The notes beneath the pieces were generated by a model. The model ran no database searches, was not told where the DNA came from, and saw nothing but the letters and a program-made list of their open reading frames with translations. From Bacteroidales bacterium (GTDB taxonomy: Bacteria > Bacteroidota > Bacteroidia > Bacteroidales > UBA12170), in assembly GCA_021158405.1 (NCBI GenBank), contig JAGGUP010000075.1, forward strand, positions 1-55,616: a stretch of 55,616 nt of DNA, written 5' to 3'. Made by a program: the position numbers and the translations under genes. Below, one piece after another: positions 24,782-33,931 of this stretch (position 1 is the stretch's first letter; each line of letters opens with the position of its first letter).

Positions 24782-25885
24782 ATGAAAGATAGTCAGACGA
24801 ATGACAAGAGCTTACTTTTCAGAGGCTGTTGTGCATCACAATCAATATCAGATAAGAGTAAAAGTCGACAGCCCTATACTTGTTCTAAGCTCGATGCTCA
24901 GAACTGGTTGGCCTCGATTGATTTAGCAGTGGTTCCTCCAAAATTCAATTGTGTGGAGGTGCGATTTAAAAATAGCCATAAAGAATTTTTTAAGGTTCCT
25001 GCCGATTTATCCGTTGAAAATAGAGATATAGTTGCTGTGGAAGCTTCTCCTGGCCATGATATAGGTATTGTTAGCCTCACGGGTGAAACGGCCAGGCTTC
25101 AGATGATTCGGAAAAAAGTGGATCCGGAATCAGAAAATATTAAAAATATTTATCGGCTAGCTCGGGTAAACGATATCGAAAAATGGATTAAAGCGGCTGA
25201 ACGTGAAGAGAGCACAATAATAAAATCTCGGCAACTTGTGGGTGGTTTGGGTTTGAAAATGAAAGTGAACGATGTGGCCTTTCAAGGAGATGAAACTAAA
25301 GCAGTTTTCTATTATACAGCTGATGACAGAGTCGATTTTCGTCAGCTGATACGTGTGTTAGCCGAAACATTCAGAATTCGAATAGAAATGCGGCAAATAG
25401 GTGTTCGCCAAGAAGCTGCCCGAGTTGGAGGAATAGGTTCATGTGGAAGAGAATTATGTTGCTCTACCTGGCTAACTAATTTTACTTCCGTTACAACTCA
25501 AGTAGCTCGCACACAGCAATTATCCTTGAATCCTCAAAAATTAGCAGGTCAGTGTGGTAAGTTAAAATGTTGCATTAATTTTGAGTATGATTCTTATGTT
25601 GATGCTCAATCAGACTTTCCAGATACCAATCTTCTACTGAAAACAAAAAAGGGAGATGCCGTTTTTCAGAAAATGGATGTTTTTCAAAGACTCTATTGGT
25701 ATACATATCTGAATGAACCAGGAACGTTTATGGCTGTTCCAGTTAATAAAGTGAAGTATATTCTTGATAAGAATAAAAATGGAAAGAAACCGGATGATTT
25801 GGAATCTTATATGATTAAAACGCCTGAAAAAAAGAAAATGAATGGGATTGATGAAGGCGATTTAACCCGTTTTGATCGAAAATAA
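24782..25885 (+). CDS. ricT: RicT/PSP1-domain iron-sulfur regulatory protein
   Basis: A 367 aa cytoplasmic protein of the PSP1 C-terminal-domain family, relative of B. subtilis RicT (YaaT), which with RicA and RicF forms an Fe-S complex controlling RNA processing. The PSP1 core spans about residues 58-200. Conserved cysteines lie in GSCGRELCCS (Cys221, 226, 227) and QCGKLKCC (Cys258, 263, 264), likely cluster ligands. A Cys-Cys pair at 16-17 is extra. Whether RicA/RicF-like partners exist in this genome is not seen here. It lies between holB and gldH; gldH starts 10 bases after its stop. Confidence 0.85.
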   Translation: MKDSQTNDKSLLFRGCCASQSISDKSKSRQPYTCSKLDAQNWLASIDLAVVPPKFNCVEVRFKNSHKEFFKVPADLSVENRDIVAVEASPGHDIGIVSLTGETARLQMIRKKVDPESENIKNIYRLARVNDIEKWIKAAEREESTIIKSRQLVGGLGLKMKVNDVAFQGDETKAVFYYTADDRVDFRQLIRVLAETFRIRIEMRQIGVRQEAARVGGIGSCGRELCCSTWLTNFTSVTTQVARTQQLSLNPQKLAGQCGKLKCCINFEYDSYVDAQSDFPDTNLLLKTKKGDAVFQKMDVFQRLYWYTYLNEPGTFMAVPVNKVKYILDKNKNGKKPDDLESYMIKTPEKKKMNGIDEGDLTRFDRK

Positions 25886-25895
25886 AATTTTGTAC

Positions 25896-26393
25896 ATGCA
25901 CTCTCGAAAAAATAGCGATTGGAAAAAAATGCTTGTCGCAACTCTGGTTTTTGCTTTTTTCGGATTGGCCATGATGTCTTGTAATAACCCTAGCTATTAC
26001 GAACATGATGAGGCAATAAAGAATAATATTTGGTGTTATGAGGATGCTAAAGCATTTGAATTTGAGATAAAAGATAGTTTGCTTGCTTTTAATTTTTATA
26101 TAAACGTGCGCAATACAGTAGATTATGAATTTGCTAATTTGTATTTCTTTATTCAATCTGAATTGCCTGATGGTAGTTTTGCTCAGGATACTGTTGAATG
26201 TCAATTGGCCGATTATCGAGGCAAATGGTTAGGAGAGGGAAGAGGTCAGTTGCGAGATAACAGCTTTATTCTAAGAAAGAATATGCGATTTCAAAAAAAT
26301 GGGAAGTATCGATTTTTATTAAAGCAAGGAATGCGTCGTGATAGTTTAAAAGGCATTTCAGATGTAGGAATTCGATTGGAAAAAGTTAATTAG
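25896..26393 (+). CDS. gldH: Gliding motility lipoprotein GldH
   Basis: A lipoprotein of about 165 aa. From ATG 25896 the signal ends in lipobox LAMMSC (Cys29 in this numbering). The body is a jelly-roll-like beta protein with FNFYINVRNT and YANLYFFIQSELPDG-like strands; ADYRGKWLGEGRGQLRDNSF is a family hallmark. In gliding Bacteroidota GldH is an outer-membrane or periplasmic lipoprotein linked to motility and T9SS function, but it is also found in non-gliders. The frame to 25872 would overlap ricT, so I prefer 25896. Confidence 0.88.
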   Translation: MHSRKNSDWKKMLVATLVFAFFGLAMMSCNNPSYYEHDEAIKNNIWCYEDAKAFEFEIKDSLLAFNFYINVRNTVDYEFANLYFFIQSELPDGSFAQDTVECQLADYRGKWLGEGRGQLRDNSFILRKNMRFQKNGKYRFLLKQGMRRDSLKGISDVGIRLEKVN

Positions 26394-26410
26394 CATAAGA
26401 ATTAATTAAA

Positions 26411-28702
26411 ATGGGAATTAAGAAAATGACAACAGCTAAATCAAGCGACAAGAAAACAAAAAAAAGCACTGGTTTTCAAAAGTGGATTTTGATTCTTTGG
26501 GCGAGTTTCTTTGTAGGTATTGGATTGCTTATTGGTTTGTTTGTTTTAATTTCAAATGGTTATTTGGGTAAAATGCCGAGTTTTGAAGAATTAGAAAATC
26601 CTCAATCTTCCCAAGCTTCACTCATTTATGCTGACGACGGTCGTTTAATAGGTTCCTATTTTATAGAGAATCGTTCGGATGTTGATTTCCGTGAATTATC
26701 ACCAAATCTTATTAATGCATTGATTGCCACAGAAGATATTCGTTTTTATGAACATTCAGGAATCGATTTTAAAGCACTGGCTCGCGTTTTTGTTGGGCTT
26801 ATTACTGGCTCAAATAAAGGGGGAGGCTCTACCATTACGCAGCAATTAGCAAAGCTATTGTTTACGGAGCGGCCGGGTTCAAGTCTGGCTCGTGTAAAGC
26901 AAAAGCTGAATGAATGGGTGATTTCAGTTAAACTGGAAAGGAGCTATTCCAAAGAGGAAATTTTAGCCATGTATCTCAATAAATACGACTTTATTAACAA
27001 TGCGGATGGAATTCAAACCGCTTCTCGCGTTTATTTTAATACTACACCCGATTCATTACAGTTAACCGAAGCGGCAACATTAGTTGGGATGTTACAAAAT
27101 TCTTCCTTATATAATCCTTTTCGCCGTCCCGAAATGGTAACCGAACGTAGAAATGTAGTTTTAAGACAGATGTATCGTTACAATTATATCGATCAAATTA
27201 CTTACGATTCTGCCATTGTCCAACCACTTGGTTTGAATATTAATAAGCAGGGACATACAGAAGGTTTAGCCAACTATTTTAGAGAGTATTTGCGGGGATG
27301 GCTTACCGATTGGGCTGGACAACACTTGAAACCCGATGGTACTCCCTATAATCTTTATCGTGATGGACTTCGTATTTATTCCACGGTTAATTACGATATG
27401 CAAGTCTATGCCGAAAAGGCTGTTCGTGAACATTTAGGAAAAGATTTACAACCTTCTTTTTATCAGCATTGGAAAGGATATCCAAATGCTCCTTTTGTCT
27501 TTGAAGAGGATGATGCAGATGCTGAAATAGAAAAAATATTACAAACCGCCAAGTTACGTTCGGAACGTTATCGTTTGATGAAAAAAGCGAATTATTCGAA
27601 CGATTCTATTGATTTTTCCTTTAATACACCGACAGAAATGACTCTGTTTTCGTGGAATGGAGACATTGACACGGTGATGACACCTATGGATAGTATTCGT
27701 TATTACAAATACATTCTTCAAGCTGGTGTGATGTCAGTTCAACCGCAAACAGGACATGTAAAGGCTTATGTTGGTGGACTTGATTATCGGTATTTCAAAT
27801 ACGATAATGTCACACAAGCAAAACGACAAGTAGGTTCCACTTTTAAACCTTTTGTGTACACGCTGGCTATGCAGGAAGGGAATATGTCGCCCTGTAGTAA
27901 AATGCCAAATGTTCAGCCAATTATACGTTTGGCAGATGGCACTTTTTGGAAACCACGAAATTCGAATAAAAAATTTGAAGGACAAGAAGTTACCTTAAAG
28001 TGGGCTTTGGCAAATTCCATTAACTGGATTTCGGCTCAATTAATAGATAAGTACAATCCGGCCGCAGTTGTAAAAATGGCTCGAAATCTTGGTATTACAA
28101 GCTACTTGCCTGCAGTACCTTCCATTGCTCTTGGAACGCCTGATGTTTCGCTTTACGAAATGGTGGGTGCTATGGCCACTTTTGCAAATAAGGGAGTTCA
28201 CCTAAAACCTATTTTTATAACTCGAATTGAGGATAAAAATGGAAATGTCTTAGAGCGTTTTACCCCCGAATCTAATGAAGCAATGAGTGAAGAAACGGCT
28301 TATTTGATGATATCGTTGATGAAAGGAGTTGTTGAAAGTGGAACAGGAGTGCGCCTGAGATACAAATATGGCTTTAGAAATCCGATTGCGGGCAAAACAG
28401 GAACTACGCAAAATCAATCGGATGGTTGGTTTATGGGGATTACTCCAAAATTAGTTACCGGAGTTTGGGTAGGAGCTGAAGATCGATCCGTTCATTTTAG
28501 AACCATAAAGGAGGGGCAAGGTGCCAATATGGCTTTGCCAATCTGGGCTTTGTATATGAAGGATGTTTATGCAGATAAAAAAATTGATTTGTATCGAGGT
28601 GATTTTGAGAAACCTTCTAAACCGCTTTCCGTAGAAATAGATTGTGATAAATTTGATGCTTTACAGAGGAAAAAATTTTACGAATCGGTAGATGATTTTT
28701 AA
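26411..28702 (+). CDS. Penicillin-binding protein 1A (class A, glycosyltransferase and transpeptidase)
   Basis: A 763 aa inner-membrane peptidoglycan synthase. One transmembrane segment lies at about 25-49. The GT51 glycosyltransferase domain has catalytic Glu108 in EDIRFYEHSG and GGSTITQQLAK (138-148). The transpeptidase has the S476-x-x-K479 motif in STFKPF, S536-x-N538 in NSINW and K662-T-G664 in GKTGTT. All three active-site motifs are intact. It starts 17 bases after gldH and is followed 11 bases later by the VTC-domain gene, so these are probably cotranscribed. Confidence 0.95.
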   Translation: MGIKKMTTAKSSDKKTKKSTGFQKWILILWASFFVGIGLLIGLFVLISNGYLGKMPSFEELENPQSSQASLIYADDGRLIGSYFIENRSDVDFRELSPNLINALIATEDIRFYEHSGIDFKALARVFVGLITGSNKGGGSTITQQLAKLLFTERPGSSLARVKQKLNEWVISVKLERSYSKEEILAMYLNKYDFINNADGIQTASRVYFNTTPDSLQLTEAATLVGMLQNSSLYNPFRRPEMVTERRNVVLRQMYRYNYIDQITYDSAIVQPLGLNINKQGHTEGLANYFREYLRGWLTDWAGQHLKPDGTPYNLYRDGLRIYSTVNYDMQVYAEKAVREHLGKDLQPSFYQHWKGYPNAPFVFEEDDADAEIEKILQTAKLRSERYRLMKKANYSNDSIDFSFNTPTEMTLFSWNGDIDTVMTPMDSIRYYKYILQAGVMSVQPQTGHVKAYVGGLDYRYFKYDNVTQAKRQVGSTFKPFVYTLAMQEGNMSPCSKMPNVQPIIRLADGTFWKPRNSNKKFEGQEVTLKWALANSINWISAQLIDKYNPAAVVKMARNLGITSYLPAVPSIALGTPDVSLYEMVGAMATFANKGVHLKPIFITRIEDKNGNVLERFTPESNEAMSEETAYLMISLMKGVVESGTGVRLRYKYGFRNPIAGKTGTTQNQSDGWFMGITPKLVTGVWVGAEDRSVHFRTIKEGQGANMALPIWALYMKDVYADKKIDLYRGDFEKPSKPLSVEIDCDKFDALQRKKFYESVDDF

Positions 28703-28713
28703 TAGAGAGAAAG

Positions 28714-29415
28714 ATGTCGTCAGTACCCGAAAATATTCAGGAGCGTTATGAACAGAAATTTGTTTTCGAACAGAAGCATAGTACTTTTGTTGAGGAAATA
28801 GTAAAAACACATCCTGCCAATTTTCACGAAATCTTTCAGCAAAGGCAAATCAATAATATTTATTTTGATAAACTTGGATTCAAGTTTTATGCGGATCATA
28901 AAGATGGAAATCCTCAATGTAAAAAAGTGAGGATAAGATGGTATGGCAATACTTTTGATCAAATTAATTATCCTGTTTTGGAATATAAATATAGAAACGG
29001 CGATATAAGAATAAAAAAATCCTACCCGTTACCAGCCTTTAATAATGAAAACGGATGTAATTCCACGCAAATAAAAGAAGTATTAGTACAGGCAAATCTG
29101 CCCGACTATGTTCGAGAGGAAATAGAGGAATTGGAAGCTTATTTAGTAAATTCATACACTCGGAGATATTTCCGATCATTCGATAATCATTATCGTTTTA
29201 CTATTGATCAAAATCTTGAATACTTTAAATTTATGCAGGAACAAAAATCGTTTTTGCAAAAAGAAATTGATGAGAATAGGGTTGTTTTGGAATTAAAGTT
29301 TGGCTTAGAATTTGCGCTCGAAATCATCAAGTTAAACACTAAATTACCTATACAGGATTATGTTTTTTCTAAATATGTATCTGGTATGGAAAAAGTATAT
29401 TCTTATCTGTTTTAA
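28714..29415 (+). CDS. VTC-domain polyphosphate polymerase-like protein
   Basis: A 233 aa protein resembling the catalytic VTC domain of the CYTH/triphosphate-tunnel superfamily. The N-terminal RYEQKFVF, the FYADHKDGNPQCKKVRIRWYGN and LEYKYRNGDIRIKKSYPL strands hold the basic residues that line such tunnels, and VLELKFGLEF carries the conserved Glu-Lys near residue 190. In yeast VTC makes polyphosphate from ATP; bacterial members are usually only annotated by homology. It follows PBP1A by 11 bases, and a link to the envelope is inference. Confidence 0.8.
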   Translation: MSSVPENIQERYEQKFVFEQKHSTFVEEIVKTHPANFHEIFQQRQINNIYFDKLGFKFYADHKDGNPQCKKVRIRWYGNTFDQINYPVLEYKYRNGDIRIKKSYPLPAFNNENGCNSTQIKEVLVQANLPDYVREEIEELEAYLVNSYTRRYFRSFDNHYRFTIDQNLEYFKFMQEQKSFLQKEIDENRVVLELKFGLEFALEIIKLNTKLPIQDYVFSKYVSGMEKVYSYLF

Positions 29416-29468
29416 TCAGTATTGATTTCCTAATCAACAGCTTGTTTTTTTGTTGCAATAGTCTCAGG

Positions 29469-30131
29469 TTATTTTAGTTTTCGCATATAAAGTATGCTAA
29501 AAATGATTAAACATAGGGCTAGAACAATACTAAGGATTAATAAAAGGGGATTATCACTCAAGTTTTGGTTTTGTTGAATAAAATAGCCCATACTAACATT
29601 GATAATGGAGGTAGGAAGCAAGCCTATAGCTGAACCCAAAAAATAAGGCGCGGGTTTTATTTTGGAAATGGAAAAAGCAGCGTTTAAAAAACTAGTTGGG
29701 AAAATATACAAACTGCGTAAGATAATAATGGCCGAAAATCCTTTCTCTTTAATCAATTGATTGATCTTTTTAATTTGCTTTTGTTCTCCATATTTTCTTG
29801 TGAAGACATTGAAAAACAAAAAGTGGATATTGTAATACGCAAGAATTACGCCTAAGGTCCTACTTATCAAACTGATGGTAAGCCCGGGAATAAATCCAAA
29901 CAAATAACCAAAAAGAATAGAAAAATAAAAGGTGGGCAAATTTAGTACAGAGAATAAAATCAGGATTAAAGATAGGAGGAATGCGCTTAATAAGCCATTT
30001 TCCTGAATGTAATTTAGAAATTGAACGAGATAATCTACCTGAAAATAGTGTTGCAAATCAAAAAGATAAAAAATAATTACGGCAATAATTACTGTGATTA
30101 TGTAAGCAATACGTATAAGAGAGGATTTCAT
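29469..30131 (-). CDS. TVP38/TMEM64 (DedA-like) membrane protein
   Basis: A 220 aa polytopic inner-membrane protein with five or six hydrophobic helices. The VTT-domain signature lies in FSILFGYLFGFIPGLTISLISRTLGVILAYY (about 72-102), with FSAIIILRSLYIFPTSFLNAAF in the second half. Members are implicated in lipid handling in other organisms; here function is unknown. It starts two bases after the murF-alr stop and is probably read from the same transcript. Confidence 0.88.
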   Translation of the reverse strand: MKSSLIRIAYIITVIIAVIIFYLFDLQHYFQVDYLVQFLNYIQENGLLSAFLLSLILILFSVLNLPTFYFSILFGYLFGFIPGLTISLISRTLGVILAYYNIHFLFFNVFTRKYGEQKQIKKINQLIKEKGFSAIIILRSLYIFPTSFLNAAFSISKIKPAPYFLGSAIGLLPTSIINVSMGYFIQQNQNLSDNPLLLILSIVLALCLIIFSILYMRKLK

Positions 30132-30133
30132 AT

Positions 30134-32614
30134 TTATTCTTTGAAATAAACACGTTTAACGCGCCTTGAAATTCCACTTATGATTTCGTAGGGAATAGTT
30201 TGAGCAATATTAGCTAGTTCTCTAATATGTTGTTGATTGCAAAAAACGACAACTTCATCACCTTCTTGGGCTGTTGTTTCACTCAAATCAATCATGCACA
30301 TATCCATACAAATATCTCCAATTATAGGCACTTTTGTATCTTTAACAAGTACAGTGCTTTTTTCATTTCCAAGCAAACGATTCAGACCATCTGCATATCC
30401 AATAGGAATAATCCCAATTGTTTTATCTTCTTTACAAATATAAGACCTGTTGTAACCTACAGTTTCACCACTTTTTAAATGTTTAATTTGTGTAATGCGT
30501 GTTTTCAAACTGCCTATGTTTTGTAAATTTTTTTCTTCTATTGGTATGGGTGATATGCCATAAAGACCAATTCCTAAACGAACCATATCCAATTGATATT
30601 TAGAAAAACGACTTATGCCGGCAGAATTTAACACATGCTTTATTAAAGGTTGATCGTAATGCGCTTGAATTTTATCGGTAATATCATTTAATAAAGCCAC
30701 TTGCTGATGCGTAAATTCATCAAAGCGAGGATCTTCGCTGGCTGCTAAATGAGTGAAAATGGTAGTTGGATAAATCTGATTATTTGATTGAATATGGGTA
30801 ATCAATTGGTCTATATCGCTTGGCTCAAAACCCAGGCGGTGCATTCCGGTATCAATTTTAAGATGGATTTTTACGGGTTTATTTTTGGGAAGGATATTCT
30901 TTTTTATAGCTTCTTCAAGCTTGGTTAGCACCCTAAAACTATAGATTTCGGGTTCTAAATCGTATTTTAGAATAGTGTCGAAACTTTGCTCATCCGGACT
31001 CATGACCATGATAGGCAAGTTTATTCCTGACTTTCGAAGTTCAACACCTTCGTCGGCATAAGCAACAGCTAAATAATCCACATTAAAATATTGCATAATA
31101 TTTGCAACCTCATAACTTCCACTTCCATAGGAGAAAGCCTTAACCATAATCATCATTTTGGTCTCAGGTTTCAACTTTAATCGGAAGTAATTTAGATTGC
31201 TAATCATAGCATCCAGATTGATTTCCAATACCGTTTGATGCGATTTTTGTTGCAGCACCTTTGATATTTGCTCAAACTCAAAAAAACGAGCGCCTTTTAA
31301 CAAGATGCTTTCATTTTGAAAATTAGTGAGTAGAAATTGGTTGAGAAATTCTTCTGTTGTTAAATAGAATTTTCCTTCTAGTTTAAATTGATCACGCATG
31401 CGCGAAATGGCAGGACCAATACCAATAAGCCGATCTACATTTTTATCTTCCAACAAAAGAGAAATTTCATGATATAGATCCATATCGCTTTTCCCACTTT
31501 GCAAGATGTCAGAAAGGATCAATGTTTTTTTAGCGTGCTGATTTTGCTGATTTAGAAAATCGAGTGCAATCGCTAAGGAGTTGATGTCTGAATTGTAGCT
31601 ATCATTAATGACGGAGCAATTGTTAATCCCTTCTTTCAGTTCCAATCTCATGGCTACAGGATTCAGCTTGAGCATACGTTCTTTTATAATTTCATTATCG
31701 TATCCTAAATGAAGCATCATAGCCCACACATGACAACTGTTTTCTATAGATGCAGCATCAATAAATGGAATCTGAATATCAATTTCTTTTTCTTCAAAGA
31801 GAGCAATTAATTGAGTGTTATTATTAATTTTATTTGATTGAGTGATTTGTAAATCAGCGATTTGTTTAGTGCTCCAAGTAAAAGGTTTAACACTTTCCAG
31901 AATTTGAGAACGAATGATAATTCCTTGTATTTCAGCGTGATCGAGATTGTAAATCAAGGTATCAACCTTGGTAAAAAGTTTGAGTTTTTCACCAATTTTT
32001 TGGTTGGTATTTATAAAATTTTCGTCGTGTGCCTGACCAATATTTGTAAAAATTCCGAGCGTGGGTTGTATGATGGCTTGCAATTTTTGCATTTCATCGG
32101 GCTCAGAAATACCTGCTTCAAAGATAGCTATTTCGTGTTGCGGTTTCATTTGCCAAACACTTAAAGGGACACCTACTTGCGAATTATAACTTTTTGGACT
32201 GCGAATAATTTCTTTGTCGGGATGAAGCATTTGAAACAACCATTCTTTAATAATGGTCTTACCGTTACTCCCTGTGATACCAATGACAGGGATGTTAATT
32301 TTTTTGCGTTTATCGCTGACCAGATGCTGGAGTGCGGCGAGAGTATCCTCCACCACAATAAAATGAGCTTTTTTAAAATGCTCAGGAGTATCAGGCAGTC
32401 TGGATACTAAGAAATACTTAATGCCTTTCTCGTAAAGTGATGAAATATATTTATGACCGTCGTTTCTTCTTGTTTTTAAGGCAATAAAAAGCGTCCCTTT
32501 TGGAGAAATTAATTTTCGGCTATCGATAAGAATATCGTTTATTTTGGGATCGTTATCTGTGTTGGAGATTAAACGGCCATTTACAACAGAAGCTATATTT
32601 GAAATAGTATACAT
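30134..32614 (-). CDS. murF-alr: MurF-Alr fusion (UDP-MurNAc-tripeptide:D-Ala-D-Ala ligase / alanine racemase)
   Basis: An 826 aa bifunctional cytoplasmic enzyme. The first half (about 1-440) is MurF: ATP-binding GITGSNGKT at residues 112-120, SYNSQVGVPL, and the EAGISEPDEM region. The second half (about 445-826) is PLP-dependent alanine racemase: NLNYFRLKL, the PLP lysine in MIMVKAFSYGSG near residue 485, the catalytic tyrosine in VGYNRSY, and GDICMDMCMID. The fusion of D-Ala supply with its use in the peptide stem is a Bacteroidota trait. pdxA, which helps make PLP, lies directly upstream (36-base gap). Confidence 0.95.
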   Translation of the reverse strand: MYTISNIASVVNGRLISNTDNDPKINDILIDSRKLISPKGTLFIALKTRRNDGHKYISSLYEKGIKYFLVSRLPDTPEHFKKAHFIVVEDTLAALQHLVSDKRKKINIPVIGITGSNGKTIIKEWLFQMLHPDKEIIRSPKSYNSQVGVPLSVWQMKPQHEIAIFEAGISEPDEMQKLQAIIQPTLGIFTNIGQAHDENFINTNQKIGEKLKLFTKVDTLIYNLDHAEIQGIIIRSQILESVKPFTWSTKQIADLQITQSNKINNNTQLIALFEEKEIDIQIPFIDAASIENSCHVWAMMLHLGYDNEIIKERMLKLNPVAMRLELKEGINNCSVINDSYNSDINSLAIALDFLNQQNQHAKKTLILSDILQSGKSDMDLYHEISLLLEDKNVDRLIGIGPAISRMRDQFKLEGKFYLTTEEFLNQFLLTNFQNESILLKGARFFEFEQISKVLQQKSHQTVLEINLDAMISNLNYFRLKLKPETKMMIMVKAFSYGSGSYEVANIMQYFNVDYLAVAYADEGVELRKSGINLPIMVMSPDEQSFDTILKYDLEPEIYSFRVLTKLEEAIKKNILPKNKPVKIHLKIDTGMHRLGFEPSDIDQLITHIQSNNQIYPTTIFTHLAASEDPRFDEFTHQQVALLNDITDKIQAHYDQPLIKHVLNSAGISRFSKYQLDMVRLGIGLYGISPIPIEEKNLQNIGSLKTRITQIKHLKSGETVGYNRSYICKEDKTIGIIPIGYADGLNRLLGNEKSTVLVKDTKVPIIGDICMDMCMIDLSETTAQEGDEVVVFCNQQHIRELANIAQTIPYEIISGISRRVKRVYFKE

Positions 32615-32650
32615 AGGATAAAATCAGGTTAAACTAGGTGAGTATAACGA

Positions 32651-33787
32651 TTAAAATGGAACGCCCGATTTATCATTGTTTTCTTCAGGAAGGTCAGATG
32701 CATCCTCATCCTGAGTAGATTTTTGATTTATCTTTTTAAGCGCCGAAGACAAAGGATTTTGACTTATTTCGTCATATTCCTTACGGTTTTTAAAAATTTC
32801 AATTCCCAAATAGACAGCTTGTCTAAAAGAGGTGGGTGATGCTTGGTTTTTGCCTGCTATTTCATAAGCAGTTCCATGTGCCGGGGAAGTGCGAACAACA
32901 GGTAAACCAGCCGTAAAATTCACGCCTTCTTTGAAAGCTAGGGTTTTAAAAGGAATCAATCCTTGATCGTGATACATGGCTAATATTCCATCGAAATTCT
33001 TATGATTTTCTGAGGCGAAAAAACCATCTGCCGGAAAAGGACCATAAACAAACATGCCTTCTTTCTGAGCTTTTTTAATTGCAGGAATAATAATTTCTCC
33101 CTCTTCCGTACCGATTAAACCGTTGTCGGAAGCATGTGGATTCAATCCCAACAAAGCAATTTTGGGTTTCCGAATACCAAAATCATATTCCAAGGAATGA
33201 TGAAGCACTTTTATTTTTTGAAGGACAAGATCGGTGGTGATACTTGCAGCAACGTCTTTTAAAGGAATATGACCTGTAATTACTCCAATTCGTAAATTTT
33301 GCTGAACCATCAGCATCAAGTACTTATCAGTATTAAATGCTTTTGCCAAATAATCTGTATGTCCGGCAAATTGGAAATTTTCCGATTGAATATTCTCTTT
33401 GTTTATTGGTGCAGTTACCAATACATCGATATTTTTTTTTCTTAAATCATCAACGGCTTTCTCAATCGACCAAAAAGCCATTTCCCCGGCTTTTTTAGTT
33501 GATTTACCCGCTTCAATAACCAGATTTTTCTCGTCACTAGTTACTAAATTTAGCTTATTTGCCTGAAGTCGAGAAGCGTCTCTTACAAAATATAATCCAA
33601 AATTATGGAGATTCAGGTTTTTCAAGTAATAGTTGGTTAGGTCTTGAGAGCCATAGAGTACATTGGTTGAGAAATCGAACATGCGCTTGTCACTAAATGT
33701 TTTTAGAATTACCTCATAACCAATGCCATTATAGTCTCCCTGACTAATTCCTACTATAATTTGGTTCTTATTTCGCCTTGTTTCCAT
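32651..33787 (-). CDS. pdxA: 4-hydroxythreonine-4-phosphate dehydrogenase
   Basis: A 378 aa NAD-dependent, metal-dependent enzyme of pyridoxal phosphate synthesis. Seen motifs: SQGDYNGIGYEV near the start, TAPINKE (about 132-138), GHTDYLA, GLNPHASDNG with a metal His, and MYHDQGLIPFK with another metal His. A charged, probably disordered tail of about 30 residues (QKSTQDEDASDLPEENN) follows the catalytic core, longer than the E. coli protein (329 aa). It precedes murF-alr, whose racemase needs PLP. Confidence 0.95.
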   Translation of the reverse strand: METRRNKNQIIVGISQGDYNGIGYEVILKTFSDKRMFDFSTNVLYGSQDLTNYYLKNLNLHNFGLYFVRDASRLQANKLNLVTSDEKNLVIEAGKSTKKAGEMAFWSIEKAVDDLRKKNIDVLVTAPINKENIQSENFQFAGHTDYLAKAFNTDKYLMLMVQQNLRIGVITGHIPLKDVAASITTDLVLQKIKVLHHSLEYDFGIRKPKIALLGLNPHASDNGLIGTEEGEIIIPAIKKAQKEGMFVYGPFPADGFFASENHKNFDGILAMYHDQGLIPFKTLAFKEGVNFTAGLPVVRTSPAHGTAYEIAGKNQASPTSFRQAVYLGIEIFKNRKEYDEISQNPLSSALKKINQKSTQDEDASDLPEENNDKSGVPF

Positions 33788-33800
33788 TGCCTATTTTTTG

Positions 33801-33808
33801 CAAATATA
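33801..33808 (-). promoter_or_regulatory. Candidate -7 box of pdxA
   Basis: On the minus strand TATATTTG, 13 bases before the pdxA ATG at 33787, giving a very short leader. Confidence 0.45.
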
Positions 33809-33901
33809 CTCAATAAATCGCAAGTATTATTCCTGTCATTTACTCATTGTTTTTAATAGAAAATGAAGCTATTTAATAGCTGGGTATCGTTATTTATTTG
33901 C

Positions 33902-33909
33902 TATATTTG
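33902..33909 (+). promoter_or_regulatory. Candidate -7 box of the GH3-type gene
   Basis: TATATTTG lies 22 bases before ATG 33932 and inside the longer frame starting at 33863, so it favours the 33932 start. Confidence 0.45.
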
Positions 33910-33931
33910 GAGAGCTAAAAAATTAAATCTT

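Noticed and set aside
32615-33787. Riboswitch before pdxA or murF-alr
   Set aside because: The leaders are only about 13 and 36 bases, too short for a known riboswitch.
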